Shown one piece after another: positions 19,063-28,515 of a stretch of 42,838 bases of DNA. The DNA lies in assembly GCA_031279205.1 (NCBI GenBank), contig JAITIX010000136.1:1-42838 (forward strand), in the 5' to 3' direction. This DNA is from Treponema sp. (lineage in GTDB: Bacteria > Spirochaetota > Spirochaetia > Treponematales > Breznakiellaceae). The notes under the pieces are model-generated. The model was not told the DNA's origin and did not search any database. It was given only the letters and a program-made list of their open reading frames with translations. Position numbers and translations under genes: made by a program. Numbering within the stretch: the first letter of the stretch is position 1; the number at the start of each line of letters is the position of its first letter.

Positions 19063-19490
19063 ACGAGCGGCTTAAATCAAGTATACGCATAAGCTGTATA
19101 AATTGGCAATACTTCAACTAAACTTTAGATTATTGCGTTAGGGTTCTATATATTTAACAAGACTATGATTGGTGCGGGCTTTTTCGCGGCGTTACTTTTG
19201 CTTATCTTCTTCTCCAAAACCATCTACGCAAAGACAGTCTCGCCATGCGCCGGAAAGAACTGCTCAGAATCATAGCCCTGAGCATATTCTTGCTTGCCAG
19301 TATGGAGTTCTGTTTCACCCTGCTTTCACAGGTACACGCCGCTTTCCTGTACTAGCACGCGCTTCCTTGGAACAATGAAGACTTCCACAACGCCATACTG
19401 AAAGCTGCGCCTAGTCTAATCTATCATTTGTAGCAATTTGGCACAGTGTTGCCCTATCCACGCTTATCAGTTCTTGCTATACTCCCAGCC

Positions 19491-20465
19491 ATGAACATAC
19501 TTATCATTGGCGGCGCGGGTTATATCGGCAGTCATGTGGTGCGGGACTTCCTTGATCAGGGATACGCGGTTACGGTATTCGATAACCTTTCAAGCGGACT
19601 TCGGGAAAACCTTTTCCCCGAAGCGTCATTCATCTATGGCGATATCATGGACTATACCGGACTGCTTCGGGCAGCGTTGAGTAAACGCTTTGATGGCCTC
19701 ATCCACCTTGCGGCGTTCAAGGCTGCTGGTGAATCTATGATTAAGCCTGAAAAATACTCGGTAAACAACATCAGTGGTACGATCAACATCCTCAACATGG
19801 CGACTGAGACAGGTATCAACAAGATTGTCTTTTCCTCAAGCGCGGCGGTATACGGCGAGCCAAAGTATCTTCCTATTGATGAGCAACACCCGACTAAACC
19901 TGAAAACTACTACGGCTTCACTAAGCGCGAAATTGAGCGCTTTCTGGGTTGGTACGACAAGCTCAAAGGTATCCGTTTTGTCGCGCTTCGTTACTTCAAC
20001 GCCGCCGGCTACGACGTGAGGGGCCGTATCAGCGGCCTTGAACAGAATCCGGCAAATCTTCTGCCTGTGGTTATGGAAGTGGCGGCGGGTATACGCACGG
20101 AAATGCAGGTCTTTGGCAATGACTACGACACGCCTGACGGAACCTGCATCCGCGACTATATCCATGTGAGCGACCTCGCCATCGGCCACGTGGCTGCCAT
20201 GAACTATCTAGTGGCAAAGGACAAGAGTCTCATAGTCAATCTGGGCAGCGAGAAGGGCCTGTCTGTGCTGGAGGTACTGGAGACTGCCCGCCGCATCACC
20301 GGCAAGCCTATTCCAGCCAAAATCGTGGGCCGCCGTCCAGGCGATCCAGCTAAACTCACTGCTTCAGCTAAGTACGCCCGCGAAACACTCGGCTGGGGCG
20401 CGCAACATTCGGACTTGGACACGCTTATCAGCACAACCTGGGAAGCGTACCGCAGACATATATAA
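19491..20465 (+). CDS. galE: UDP-glucose 4-epimerase
   Basis: MNILIIGGAGYIGSHVVRDFL...YGFTKREIERFL...YFNAAGYD; start set to internal ATG 19491. Confidence 0.93.
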   Translation: MNILIIGGAGYIGSHVVRDFLDQGYAVTVFDNLSSGLRENLFPEASFIYGDIMDYTGLLRAALSKRFDGLIHLAAFKAAGESMIKPEKYSVNNISGTINILNMATETGINKIVFSSSAAVYGEPKYLPIDEQHPTKPENYYGFTKREIERFLGWYDKLKGIRFVALRYFNAAGYDVRGRISGLEQNPANLLPVVMEVAAGIRTEMQVFGNDYDTPDGTCIRDYIHVSDLAIGHVAAMNYLVAKDKSLIVNLGSEKGLSVLEVLETARRITGKPIPAKIVGRRPGDPAKLTASAKYARETLGWGAQHSDLDTLISTTWEAYRRHI

Positions 20466-20480
20466 GGACTCTATATTTTT

Positions 20481-21713
20481 ATGGAAGAAAAGAAAAAACT
20501 ATTTACTTACATTGATAACGCCGCCGCGCTTATCAAGGAACTAGAAACCGAACTCACCCGCCGTCCAGCAATAGCGCCAGACTCAGGCGGTGAGGGCGAG
20601 CTTGACAAGTGCGTGTTTCTGGTGGACTGGCTCATGCGCAAAGGCATCACCCGCCTTGAGCGCTATGACGCGCCGGATTCGCGGGCAAAGGGCGGCATAC
20701 GTCCCAACCTCGTGGCCACTATCCCAGGTAAAGATGATTCAAAACGAGTCTGGATTATGAGCCACCTTGACGTAGTGCCGCCCGGGGAGGCGTCTCTATG
20801 GGACAGTGACCCGTGGACAGTGATAGAGCGCGATGGCAAGCTCATCGGCCGTGGTGTTGAGGATAACCAGCAGGGGCTGTGTTCATCAGTAGTGGCGGCA
20901 CTGGCTCTGCTGAACACGGGTATCACCCCGCCACATACCGTGAAACTACTGTTCGTCGCTGATGAGGAAGTGGGCAGTCATTACGGGATTCACTGGCTTC
21001 TCAAACAGCACAATAATCTGTTTAACAAAGACGATATGGTACTTGTACCGGACGGCGGCGATGCAAAAGGTGAAACTATTGAGATAGCCGAAAAGAACCT
21101 CCTGTGGGCACGTTTTGTTACTAAAGGTGCTCAGACCCACGGTTCTCGACCTGATCAGGGAATCAACGCCTTTCTCGCCGGCGCGGAGCTTGTCGTTAGC
21201 CTGCATGAGGAACTCTCACGTGCCTTCCCGGACCATGACCCGCTGTTTGAGCCAGACTATTCCACGTTCCAGCCAACCAAGAAAGAAGCCAATGTTCCTA
21301 ACATCAACACTATTCCGGGCGAAGATGTATTTTGTATGGATATGCGTATTCTGCCCCGCTATCCGCTCAAAACCGTGCTTGCTGAAATTGACCGCATAAA
21401 GGCGCGGATTGAGGCCAAACATGGCGTAAGCATTGCTTATACCTCGCCACAAAGCATGGAATCTCAGCCTACGCCACCTGATGCGGACTTGGTTAGCCGA
21501 CTCTCCCGTGCTGTGAAGGTAGTTTACGATGTGGATATCCGTCCTATCGGTATTGGTGGTGGCACAGTTGCCGCGCCGCTACGCAACAAAGGTATCGCGG
21601 CAGTGGTCTGGGCACGTATCAACGAGAGCGCCCATCAACCCAACGAATACGCCCTTATCAGCAATATCCTGGGTGACGCTAAGGTTATGGCGCTTCTTAT
21701 GTGGGGCGTTTAA
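20481..21713 (+). CDS. M20-family metallohydrolase (ArgE/DapE-like)
   Basis: VWIMSHLDVVPPGE, GRGVEDNQQG, FVADEEVGSHYG, IGIGGGTVAAPLRN. Confidence 0.9.
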   Translation: MEEKKKLFTYIDNAAALIKELETELTRRPAIAPDSGGEGELDKCVFLVDWLMRKGITRLERYDAPDSRAKGGIRPNLVATIPGKDDSKRVWIMSHLDVVPPGEASLWDSDPWTVIERDGKLIGRGVEDNQQGLCSSVVAALALLNTGITPPHTVKLLFVADEEVGSHYGIHWLLKQHNNLFNKDDMVLVPDGGDAKGETIEIAEKNLLWARFVTKGAQTHGSRPDQGINAFLAGAELVVSLHEELSRAFPDHDPLFEPDYSTFQPTKKEANVPNINTIPGEDVFCMDMRILPRYPLKTVLAEIDRIKARIEAKHGVSIAYTSPQSMESQPTPPDADLVSRLSRAVKVVYDVDIRPIGIGGGTVAAPLRNKGIAAVVWARINESAHQPNEYALISNILGDAKVMALLMWGV

Positions 21714-21716
21714 CAC

Positions 21717-21757
21717 GCGCCTTCACGGTGGGTACAATAACCCCGCCGTGAAAGCGC
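21717..21757. terminator. Strong hairpin between convergent genes, possible bidirectional terminator (no clear U-tract)
   Basis: GCGCcTTCACGGtGGG-tacaataa-CCCcgCCGTGAAaGCGC. Confidence 0.45.
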
Positions 21758-21785
21758 ACTCCATGCGCCCTGCGGGGAGGAGGCT

Positions 21786-22292
21786 TTATTCGCCTTTGAT
21801 GCCTGAATAGTTATTGTCGATCTTGAGTTCGTCGAGGATCTGGGAAATCTGTCCGCGGTGATGGGTCCCGTGTACAATGAGGTTTTGAAGCATAAAGGTA
21901 AGCGATGAGTTGCCCCACGGCGCCTTGACCGTTACCTTAAAGTCCGCTTCGGACAGAGCCTCGACAAAGCTCACCAGTGCTGCATCAGTGAGTTCGCATG
22001 CTTTAACCACATCCTGCCACTGGGTCTCATTGAGCGCTTCCTTGGGAACACTAATAGCCACGAGTGGGGCAAGCGCCTTGAGTGCAACCCCATTGTTTAT
22101 TATGGCTGACTTGAACAGTCCGCAGAAGAAGCTGTCGCCACCAATGAGATGGCGAACCAGGCCAGAGAGACTATGGTAATAGCTGCCGCGCTCCTTTTCC
22201 CGCTCTTCATTTGACAGCTTGTTCAGGATAGATAACATAGCCGCGTCCGCGTCTCTGTTATACTTGGCGAAGGTAAGAAAAACGTCTTTCAT
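21786..22292 (-). CDS. DinB-family protein
   Basis: SGLVRHLIGGDSFF...NLIVHGTHHRGQISQIL. Confidence 0.82.
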   Translation of the reverse strand: MKDVFLTFAKYNRDADAAMLSILNKLSNEEREKERGSYYHSLSGLVRHLIGGDSFFCGLFKSAIINNGVALKALAPLVAISVPKEALNETQWQDVVKACELTDAALVSFVEALSEADFKVTVKAPWGNSSLTFMLQNLIVHGTHHRGQISQILDELKIDNNYSGIKGE

Positions 22293-22447
22293 TATTTTTT
22301 CCCAGTTAGGTTTGCGCATCCGCAAAAGCAGACGCGACGGATTCATGTCCGTATATTGATAATACTAAAGTGCTGGGAAAACGTGCGTTGCATGAATCCT
22401 TCTCAATAAGGTGGAAAACATGCTAACGTAGTTTTTAAGAGGCTTTT

Positions 22448-22861
22448 ATGACTACTGAATGTACGCTTGTGGTTCGTACCTATGAATGTGACCACTATGA
22501 CCATGTCAACAACGCTAACTACCTTAACTACCTTGAGTTTGCACGTTACGAATACCTCCGGAGCATTGGTTTTGATTATCCGGCCCTACTCAAGGCTGGC
22601 TATGGCTTGTATGTGGCCCGCGTTGAGATTGACTACAAGAAATCAGCGGTTACAGATGACGCGCTGTATATCCGTACATGGCCGCTCAAGAAGGGAGCGG
22701 TGAGCGGCCTGCTTGCCCAAGAGATACGACGCGGCGATGACATCATCGCCACAGCGAAGGTTACTTGGGCCTGCGTGGATTCCACCGGTAAGCCTAGCCG
22801 CCTGCCGCCGCAGTGGGATGTGCCTGGCCTGAACCCAGAGCATTCAGCGGCTGGTTCGTAA
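22448..22861 (+). CDS. Acyl-CoA thioesterase, 4HBT/YbgC-like
   Basis: VVRTYECDHYDHVNNANYLNYLEFARYEYLRSIG. Confidence 0.86.
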   Translation: MTTECTLVVRTYECDHYDHVNNANYLNYLEFARYEYLRSIGFDYPALLKAGYGLYVARVEIDYKKSAVTDDALYIRTWPLKKGAVSGLLAQEIRRGDDIIATAKVTWACVDSTGKPSRLPPQWDVPGLNPEHSAAGS

Positions 22862-23977
22862 GCGTTTCTCTTTTTCAAAACGTGAGAATGCAAGCCTTAT
22901 AAGCCGGTCAATGAGTTCGGTATAAGAAACGCCGCTCGCTTCCCAGAGCTTTGGGTACATGCTGATCCGCGTGAATCCAGGCATGGTATTGATCTCATTG
23001 ATTAACAGTATGCCGTCGCTTTTGAGAAATAAATCAACGCGGGCAATGCCCTCGGCGCAAAGCGTTTTAAACGTCTGAAGCGCGAGGCTTTGAACAGCGC
23101 GTGTTGTGTCTTCCGGCAAGTTGGCCGGAATATCCAGAGCCGCGCCGTTTTCATCGAGATACTTCGCATCGTAGGAATAAAACTCGTGGGAAGACCGCAC
23201 CTCACCAGGAAGTGAGGCGATTGGTTCCTCATTACCCAAAACAGAACATTCAAGCTCACGTCCTTTGATGTATTCCTCAATTATGAGCTTGGTGTCGTAC
23301 TGGAACGCTTCGGCGATAGCAGCCTTATACTCAGCCTCATTATGTACTTTGTTCACCCCCACCGACGAACCCATGTTTGCGGGCTTCACAAACAGCGGCA
23401 TTCCCAGTTCCCCAACAAGATCATCATAAGCCGGAACTGGCTCATACAGGGTAAGCGCCCGAAAGCCGCCTATGGGCAGCCCCGCGTCGCGTAACAAACG
23501 CTTCATCACATCCTTGTCCATGCCTACTGCTGACGCCAGTACACTCGACCCCACGAAAGGTATACCCGCGAGTTTGAGCAGGCCCTGCACCGTACCGTCT
23601 TCCCCAAACGGGCCATGGAGTATGGGAAACACCACGTCGATCCTTTCCCCGGTATTGGCGATAAGCCCACCGCTTTCTGGTGTCAGAGACACTTCAACGC
23701 CACACTCATTGAGCGCGATTCGGCACGGGTTACCAGCGTTCAGGATAAAGCGCGATGCTTGTGTCTCTGGCGCCAGCGCATGTGTCTCTGACACCCGCGT
23801 TGCCTCTGGCGCCGGCACCGGTGCGAGCCACCTGCCGTTTTTATTGATACCAATGAGCAGCGGCTCATACTTCGTCTTGTCGATAGCGTCAAACACGTTT
23901 TTCGCCGACTGCAAGGATACCTCATGTTCTGCTGACTTGCCGCCAAACAGTATACCAACCGTGATTTTCTTACTCAT
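22844..23977 (-). CDS. ddl: D-alanine--D-alanine ligase
   Basis: ILFGGKSAEHEVSLQSAKNV, FPILHGPFGEDGTVQGLL, PLFVKPANMGSSVGV, LLINEINTMPGFT. Confidence 0.95.
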   Translation of the reverse strand: MSKKITVGILFGGKSAEHEVSLQSAKNVFDAIDKTKYEPLLIGINKNGRWLAPVPAPEATRVSETHALAPETQASRFILNAGNPCRIALNECGVEVSLTPESGGLIANTGERIDVVFPILHGPFGEDGTVQGLLKLAGIPFVGSSVLASAVGMDKDVMKRLLRDAGLPIGGFRALTLYEPVPAYDDLVGELGMPLFVKPANMGSSVGVNKVHNEAEYKAAIAEAFQYDTKLIIEEYIKGRELECSVLGNEEPIASLPGEVRSSHEFYSYDAKYLDENGAALDIPANLPEDTTRAVQSLALQTFKTLCAEGIARVDLFLKSDGILLINEINTMPGFTRISMYPKLWEASGVSYTELIDRLIRLAFSRFEKEKRLRTSR

Positions 23978-24007
23978 GCAACGTTACCTCCGTGCGGTAG
24001 GGCTTCT

Positions 24008-24739
24008 TTATTGAAGCCCCGCATAATATCGGCATAATCCCCGCGCTATCGTCTTCTCCGCGTAGTTTACCGTCTCCGCCACCTCGCCATAATTCTCCGC
24101 AGGAGTGCAAGTTAGACCCTGCAGGAATGGCGCGAAATAGTCAGGAAGCGGCGCGCTGATGTCCAGCGCAAGGTCGCCGTCGTTCACTATGAGACGGGAG
24201 GCGTGGAGTAGAAGCCACTTGAGACCCGTCTTCCGCAGCGTTTTGTTCAAGGCAAAGTCCCCGTACTTGTCGTCGCCAAGAATGGGGTTACCGGTTTGTG
24301 CGAGGTGTCGCCGAATCTGATGCATACGGCCCGTGCCGAGTTCCAGTTCTAGCAAGGAAAAGTCCTGATTCCCGGCCAACTGTTTGTACCTCGTTTCAGC
24401 CTGTTTCACCACGCCACGCACCTCAAGCTCAAGCGTGATACTGCCACTTCCTGGGCGCGGACTGCCCGCACAAACCGCGAGATACTGTTTGCTGACACTG
24501 CGCTTTCCGGCAAGCAACGCGGAAAAGTGGGCTGCGGATGCGCGGGTCTTTGCCACGAGGATAAGGCCGGAGGTGTCCTTGTCCAGCCGGTGTACCAGCA
24601 ATGGACGAGGCGCCCGCAGTTCAGCCAGAATCGTGTCCAGTGAGGAAGCCACCCGCTCGCCGCCCTGCGTGGCAAGGCCTGCTGGTTTGTTGATTACAAG
24701 GCAGTCTTTGTTTTCAAACAGTATCTCAAGGTTTCGCAT
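24008..24739 (-). CDS. RluA-family pseudouridine synthase
   Basis: LVHRLDKDTSGLILVAKT; TGRMHQIRRHLAQTGNPILGDDKYG. Confidence 0.92.
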   Translation of the reverse strand: MRNLEILFENKDCLVINKPAGLATQGGERVASSLDTILAELRAPRPLLVHRLDKDTSGLILVAKTRASAAHFSALLAGKRSVSKQYLAVCAGSPRPGSGSITLELEVRGVVKQAETRYKQLAGNQDFSLLELELGTGRMHQIRRHLAQTGNPILGDDKYGDFALNKTLRKTGLKWLLLHASRLIVNDGDLALDISAPLPDYFAPFLQGLTCTPAENYGEVAETVNYAEKTIARGLCRYYAGLQ

Positions 24740-24746
24740 GGCGTTT

Positions 24747-26021
24747 TTATGGTTTCAGCTTTGAGAAAAGCTTATTAAAGATGCTCAAGTAGCTGAACGT
24801 CTGATACGCTTGTTTTTGGGGAGAACTGGATTCCGGCAAGAGTCTGGCGTAATCAATGATTTCCTGTTCGATTCCCATGCCAGTTTCCTCTATCCGCGCA
24901 ATAAGCTCCGTGATGCCTGACAGAGAACGGGTTGTTTCGTTGATACGGTGCGCGTAGTGCAGCATGTTTTTGTGCAGCTTCCTTCCATACTGAGCGTATT
25001 CATCAAAGGTTGCGCTATCCATGCGGAAGGGTGTTACTGTCTGCCCTGCGTAATGGCTCAATTCCTGAAGGATCAGGATGCCGTCAATGTCCAGGTCGCC
25101 GGCGTGATAAAGCGCGAAGCCTGAACTAGCGAGTATTGCCACCAGCGCCTGTACCGCCGCGTTGGGATAGCCGCCGGTATAGAACAGGCAGTCAAAGCCT
25201 GAGAGCCGTTCACTCAGGGCATAAAAGGTCTCTTTGTTTTCGATACTGAGCGCTGTTGGGGTTCTTGTCTTCAGCGGACGCGCCGCGTTTATCTTCTGAA
25301 TCGTGGAAAGCGGAAGGCCCAAAATACTGCCGCTTTCATTTACCATTTCATATCCCGCAACACGAAACGCTACGCGCCCTGCGATCATGGTATCAGGATA
25401 GGAGCGATTGAGCGACGAAAAATCAGGAATCGCCACTCCTTGAGCCTCAGCCTTGTTTAGCATCTTATGGAACAGGGTGAGCAGAGCTTCTAAGCGCTTG
25501 GAATCCGCATACAGGGCAACCGAAAGTGCGCGCGGAGTCATGCCCTGATCTGTATGTTGTATGGTATACCGAGTAAGACTTATGAAGTCTTCCACAGCGC
25601 GCTCGTCAATTCCCCGCGCCATGTCAGCCATGGTTAGGTTTTCCGCAAGGAAGGTAAAAAACGGCAGGGCGCAACGCATGGCCACCTCGCGTATCGGGGC
25701 TATGCGGGTCGAGGGAGGAACTAAGCCCACTCCGGCAAAGAGCGCATCACCCACAGCGCACACAATGCTAGAAAGCTCCGCCTGTTCCTCGCGTCTGGTC
25801 CACACCAAAGAAACCATGCCTGACTTTTCAAGCCGCGCCGCCGCTTTAATGAACAGGTTTCGTTCATTAGCGGACGCACTCTCAAAATCAGGAAAAAGCT
25901 TATTTGCTTTAAGCCTCAGCATCTTGCTGCCTCCCGCCGCAACAGATGCAGGATACTTTGCCAGAAAAGCGTCAACAATACGCCGTTCCCATGAACTCAT
26001 TTTTGAAATATGTAGTTTCAC
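24747..26021 (-). CDS. DUF2220/JetD C-terminal-like (toprim-type) protein
   Basis: LSIENKETFYAL...CLFYTGGYPNAAVQALVAILASSGFALYHAGDLDIDGILILQEL resembles the toprim-like domain of JetD/DUF2220; N-terminal winged-helix-like region. Confidence 0.6.
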   Translation of the reverse strand: MKLHISKMSSWERRIVDAFLAKYPASVAAGGSKMLRLKANKLFPDFESASANERNLFIKAAARLEKSGMVSLVWTRREEQAELSSIVCAVGDALFAGVGLVPPSTRIAPIREVAMRCALPFFTFLAENLTMADMARGIDERAVEDFISLTRYTIQHTDQGMTPRALSVALYADSKRLEALLTLFHKMLNKAEAQGVAIPDFSSLNRSYPDTMIAGRVAFRVAGYEMVNESGSILGLPLSTIQKINAARPLKTRTPTALSIENKETFYALSERLSGFDCLFYTGGYPNAAVQALVAILASSGFALYHAGDLDIDGILILQELSHYAGQTVTPFRMDSATFDEYAQYGRKLHKNMLHYAHRINETTRSLSGITELIARIEETGMGIEQEIIDYARLLPESSSPQKQAYQTFSYLSIFNKLFSKLKP

Positions 26022-26035
26022 TTACACTATACTCC

Positions 26036-26431
26036 TTAGTTTTTTACTACAAAACTTACTACACGGTATTGCAACATTTGTAAAAGTTCCAGCACACGGT
26101 TTACATACTCAAACGGTGTATCCCGATCCGCAATGATGTGGATGCGCGTATCTGGCGCTGTCTGGTAGGTGTCAATAATACCATTTTGGATGGCGACAAG
26201 CTCACTCGGAAGACCGTCAATGTAGAGCGCGCCTTCACGGTCAACCCAGATTTCCATGTTTTTCTCCGCACTCGTCTTTTTCGCAGTCTCAGCCTCAGGA
26301 TACTCGATCTTCACTTCCCGGCGGTAGTTAATCAACGAAACCAGCATGATGAAGATGAGGAGTAAAAAGGCCACATCAGACATGGAGTTAAGGGGAATGA
26401 TGAAGCGGTTTCGCTTCCGCGCAAGGTTCAC
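26036..26431 (-). CDS. exbD: ExbD/TolR-family protein (second copy; GTG start overlapping upstream TGA)
   Basis: LNSMSDVAFLLLIFIMLVSL; C-terminal IHIIADRDTPFEYVNRVLELLQMLQYRVVSFV. Confidence 0.88.
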   Translation of the reverse strand: MNLARKRNRFIIPLNSMSDVAFLLLIFIMLVSLINYRREVKIEYPEAETAKKTSAEKNMEIWVDREGALYIDGLPSELVAIQNGIIDTYQTAPDTRIHIIADRDTPFEYVNRVLELLQMLQYRVVSFVVKN

Positions 26432-26829
26432 GATTGCGCCTCTCGCATGGAAAACGAGAAAGACTCCACACGCAGTTTTTGGGCAAGTTCCACGAATGAA
26501 ACCACCTGCTGCCACGGGGCGACGGGTGCGATGCTCAGAACCACCGCAAGATTCGGGTGTATGCTGATGGCGGCGCGTATCTCAGCTTCGGCTGTGGCAA
26601 GACTGAGCGTCTCCCCCTCGTGCCAGAGTACGCCGCGCTCGTCCAGTTCAAGGCGCAGAAGCTCGTCTTTCAGGATGAGACGGGTCGAGTCCTTTGCCGG
26701 CAAGTTCATAATAAACCCGCGATTGACATTAAAGCCCGCGATCACGATGAAATAGATGATGAGCAAAAAGGCTATATCGCTTGAGGCGCTTGAATCCTCA
26801 AACGCGCTCCGGCGGCGGCGCAGCTTCAC
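26428..26829 (-). CDS. exbD: ExbD/TolR-family protein (first copy)
   Basis: SASSDIAFLLIIYFIVIAGFNVNRGFIMNLP. Confidence 0.86.
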   Translation of the reverse strand: MKLRRRRSAFEDSSASSDIAFLLIIYFIVIAGFNVNRGFIMNLPAKDSTRLILKDELLRLELDERGVLWHEGETLSLATAEAEIRAAISIHPNLAVVLSIAPVAPWQQVVSFVELAQKLRVESFSFSMREAQS

Positions 26830-27518
26830 GAGTATTCCCCCAGACTTATGAAGGGCGATTGAGCCATTCTTGAACGGCTGCTTTTGGCAAGCACAATCTC
26901 CATGATAAGGTCGGTGCAGGTCTTTTCCACATCAGCCGTGAACTTATCAACCACATGGCTGAGGAGCGAATGGGCGATCATAGCGATGATGGCAATGATG
27001 AGGCCAAACACAGTGGTGATAAGCGCCTCGTAGATACCGTTTGCCACAATCTGGGCGTTTACGTCAGTGGCTTCGGCAATGGACTTGAACGCCCCGATCA
27101 TGCCAGACACTGTACCCAGAAAGCCGGTGAGCGGGGAAAGGGAACCAAGGGCTGTTAAAAAGTTAAAGCCATCTTCCAGTGAGTTGATGCAACTTGCGGC
27201 TTCCGCCTCAGCCGCTCTCTCCATCTGATGCTCGGAAAGCTGGGACTTACTCACCAGCGCCAGCAGTATCCGCGCTCCAAGTCTGCGCTGGTCAAGGCTG
27301 TAGAGATAATCCCGCGCTCCTTCCATATCGTTTTTCCGAATATATGCCAACACAGCTTCTTTCAGGTCATCAAGATATAAATTGTGGTACAGCAAGAAGA
27401 CAAACCTTTCGAGGGCAATGCCTATCGTGGCCACGGAAAACAGGAGCAGAGGCCACATGAAGCCTCCGCCCATCCTGAAGAGTTCAAATAATGAAAAAGA
27501 GCTTGTTCCACTTCCCAT
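26826..27518 (-). CDS. exbB: ExbB/TolQ/MotA proton-channel family protein
   Basis: LGSLSPLTGFLGTVSGMIGAFKSIAE...NGIYEALITTVFGLIIAI. Confidence 0.92.
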   Translation of the reverse strand: MGSGTSSFSLFELFRMGGGFMWPLLLFSVATIGIALERFVFLLYHNLYLDDLKEAVLAYIRKNDMEGARDYLYSLDQRRLGARILLALVSKSQLSEHQMERAAEAEAASCINSLEDGFNFLTALGSLSPLTGFLGTVSGMIGAFKSIAEATDVNAQIVANGIYEALITTVFGLIIAIIAMIAHSLLSHVVDKFTADVEKTCTDLIMEIVLAKSSRSRMAQSPFISLGEYS

Positions 27519-27524
27519 AATTCC

Positions 27525-28349
27525 TCACTTTGTTCTGCTTAACAGATAATCTTTTGAAAATACTTCTGCTACATACGTTTCCTGGTAGACAAAATATATC
27601 CAGGTAACAGCTTCCTCCCAATCCCGCAGGAGCGCGCCTGAGTCGCGCAGAGTCCACAGGGGTTCTGGGAACATAGTCGCGGTGTAGGTGGCGTTCCACG
27701 CGACGTCCTCGGCGTGTATCCACACCGCGTTTTGCCGTGTCCATATAACCGGGCGCTCAGCGGCGGGCGTTAGTTCCGGCAGGAGCAGCCGCTTCCAGTA
27801 TGCCTCAAACGCGGACTGGGTTCTGAACGCCGGCGCGGTTATGCCGCGCATCCACGCAACCAGCGCCCTTATACGTTCAGCGCGGTTACGCAGATTGCTC
27901 AGCGCGGTTACGCCACTAAGCCGCACCCCGTTATGGAGTATCCCGCCGGCGGAAATTTCCACAGGGATAAGCGTGTCGATTCGCAGCCACGCCTCAGACT
28001 CCTTTATAGTTACCACGCCGGAACCCACGAGATCAAGCGTAAACTCATTCCAGCCATTGAGGTTACTCGATAAAAACTGAAACGCGACAAGCTGCAACTG
28101 ACCGCTTTCATCAGGGATAGCACGCAGCGTGATAAACGGGAAGGCGTCAAGGTTCATCAGCAGGTACTCAGTTCCGTCCCGCGTCATGGTCAGCCGCATC
28201 TCAATACCCGCGCCCTGATACACCGCCAGAGTCATTTCGGCAAACAGAGACCCGTCCACCACCCGCGCGCCTTGTTCAACCAGACTCACACACGCCATAC
28301 AGAGCAGAGCCAGCACTAAAGACGCAAGAGCCACAACGAAATTCTTCAT
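27525..28349 (-). CDS. Hypothetical lipoprotein in TonB/ExbBD cluster
   Basis: MKNFVVALASLVLALLCMACVSLVEQG: signal peptide with lipobox-like LLCMAC; no family recognised. Confidence 0.65.
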   Translation of the reverse strand: MKNFVVALASLVLALLCMACVSLVEQGARVVDGSLFAEMTLAVYQGAGIEMRLTMTRDGTEYLLMNLDAFPFITLRAIPDESGQLQLVAFQFLSSNLNGWNEFTLDLVGSGVVTIKESEAWLRIDTLIPVEISAGGILHNGVRLSGVTALSNLRNRAERIRALVAWMRGITAPAFRTQSAFEAYWKRLLLPELTPAAERPVIWTRQNAVWIHAEDVAWNATYTATMFPEPLWTLRDSGALLRDWEEAVTWIYFVYQETYVAEVFSKDYLLSRTK

Positions 28350-28515
28350 CAGGGACATCCTAACAACTTGTTAGCAGCAGGGAAAGGTGAACGCTCGACT
28401 ACAGTATCTAACGTTGCGAGAAAACGCCCCATCGTTGGGGTAGGTCGACCGAAACATTGAGAAGCAGCGGGGACAGAGACGCCGGCGTAATAGGCTTTGT
28501 CTGTAGCGACTCGAC

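Noticed and set aside
24747-26021. Complete Wadjet defence system
   Set aside because: No JetA, JetB or JetC-like genes are in the window; only a JetD-like protein is supported.
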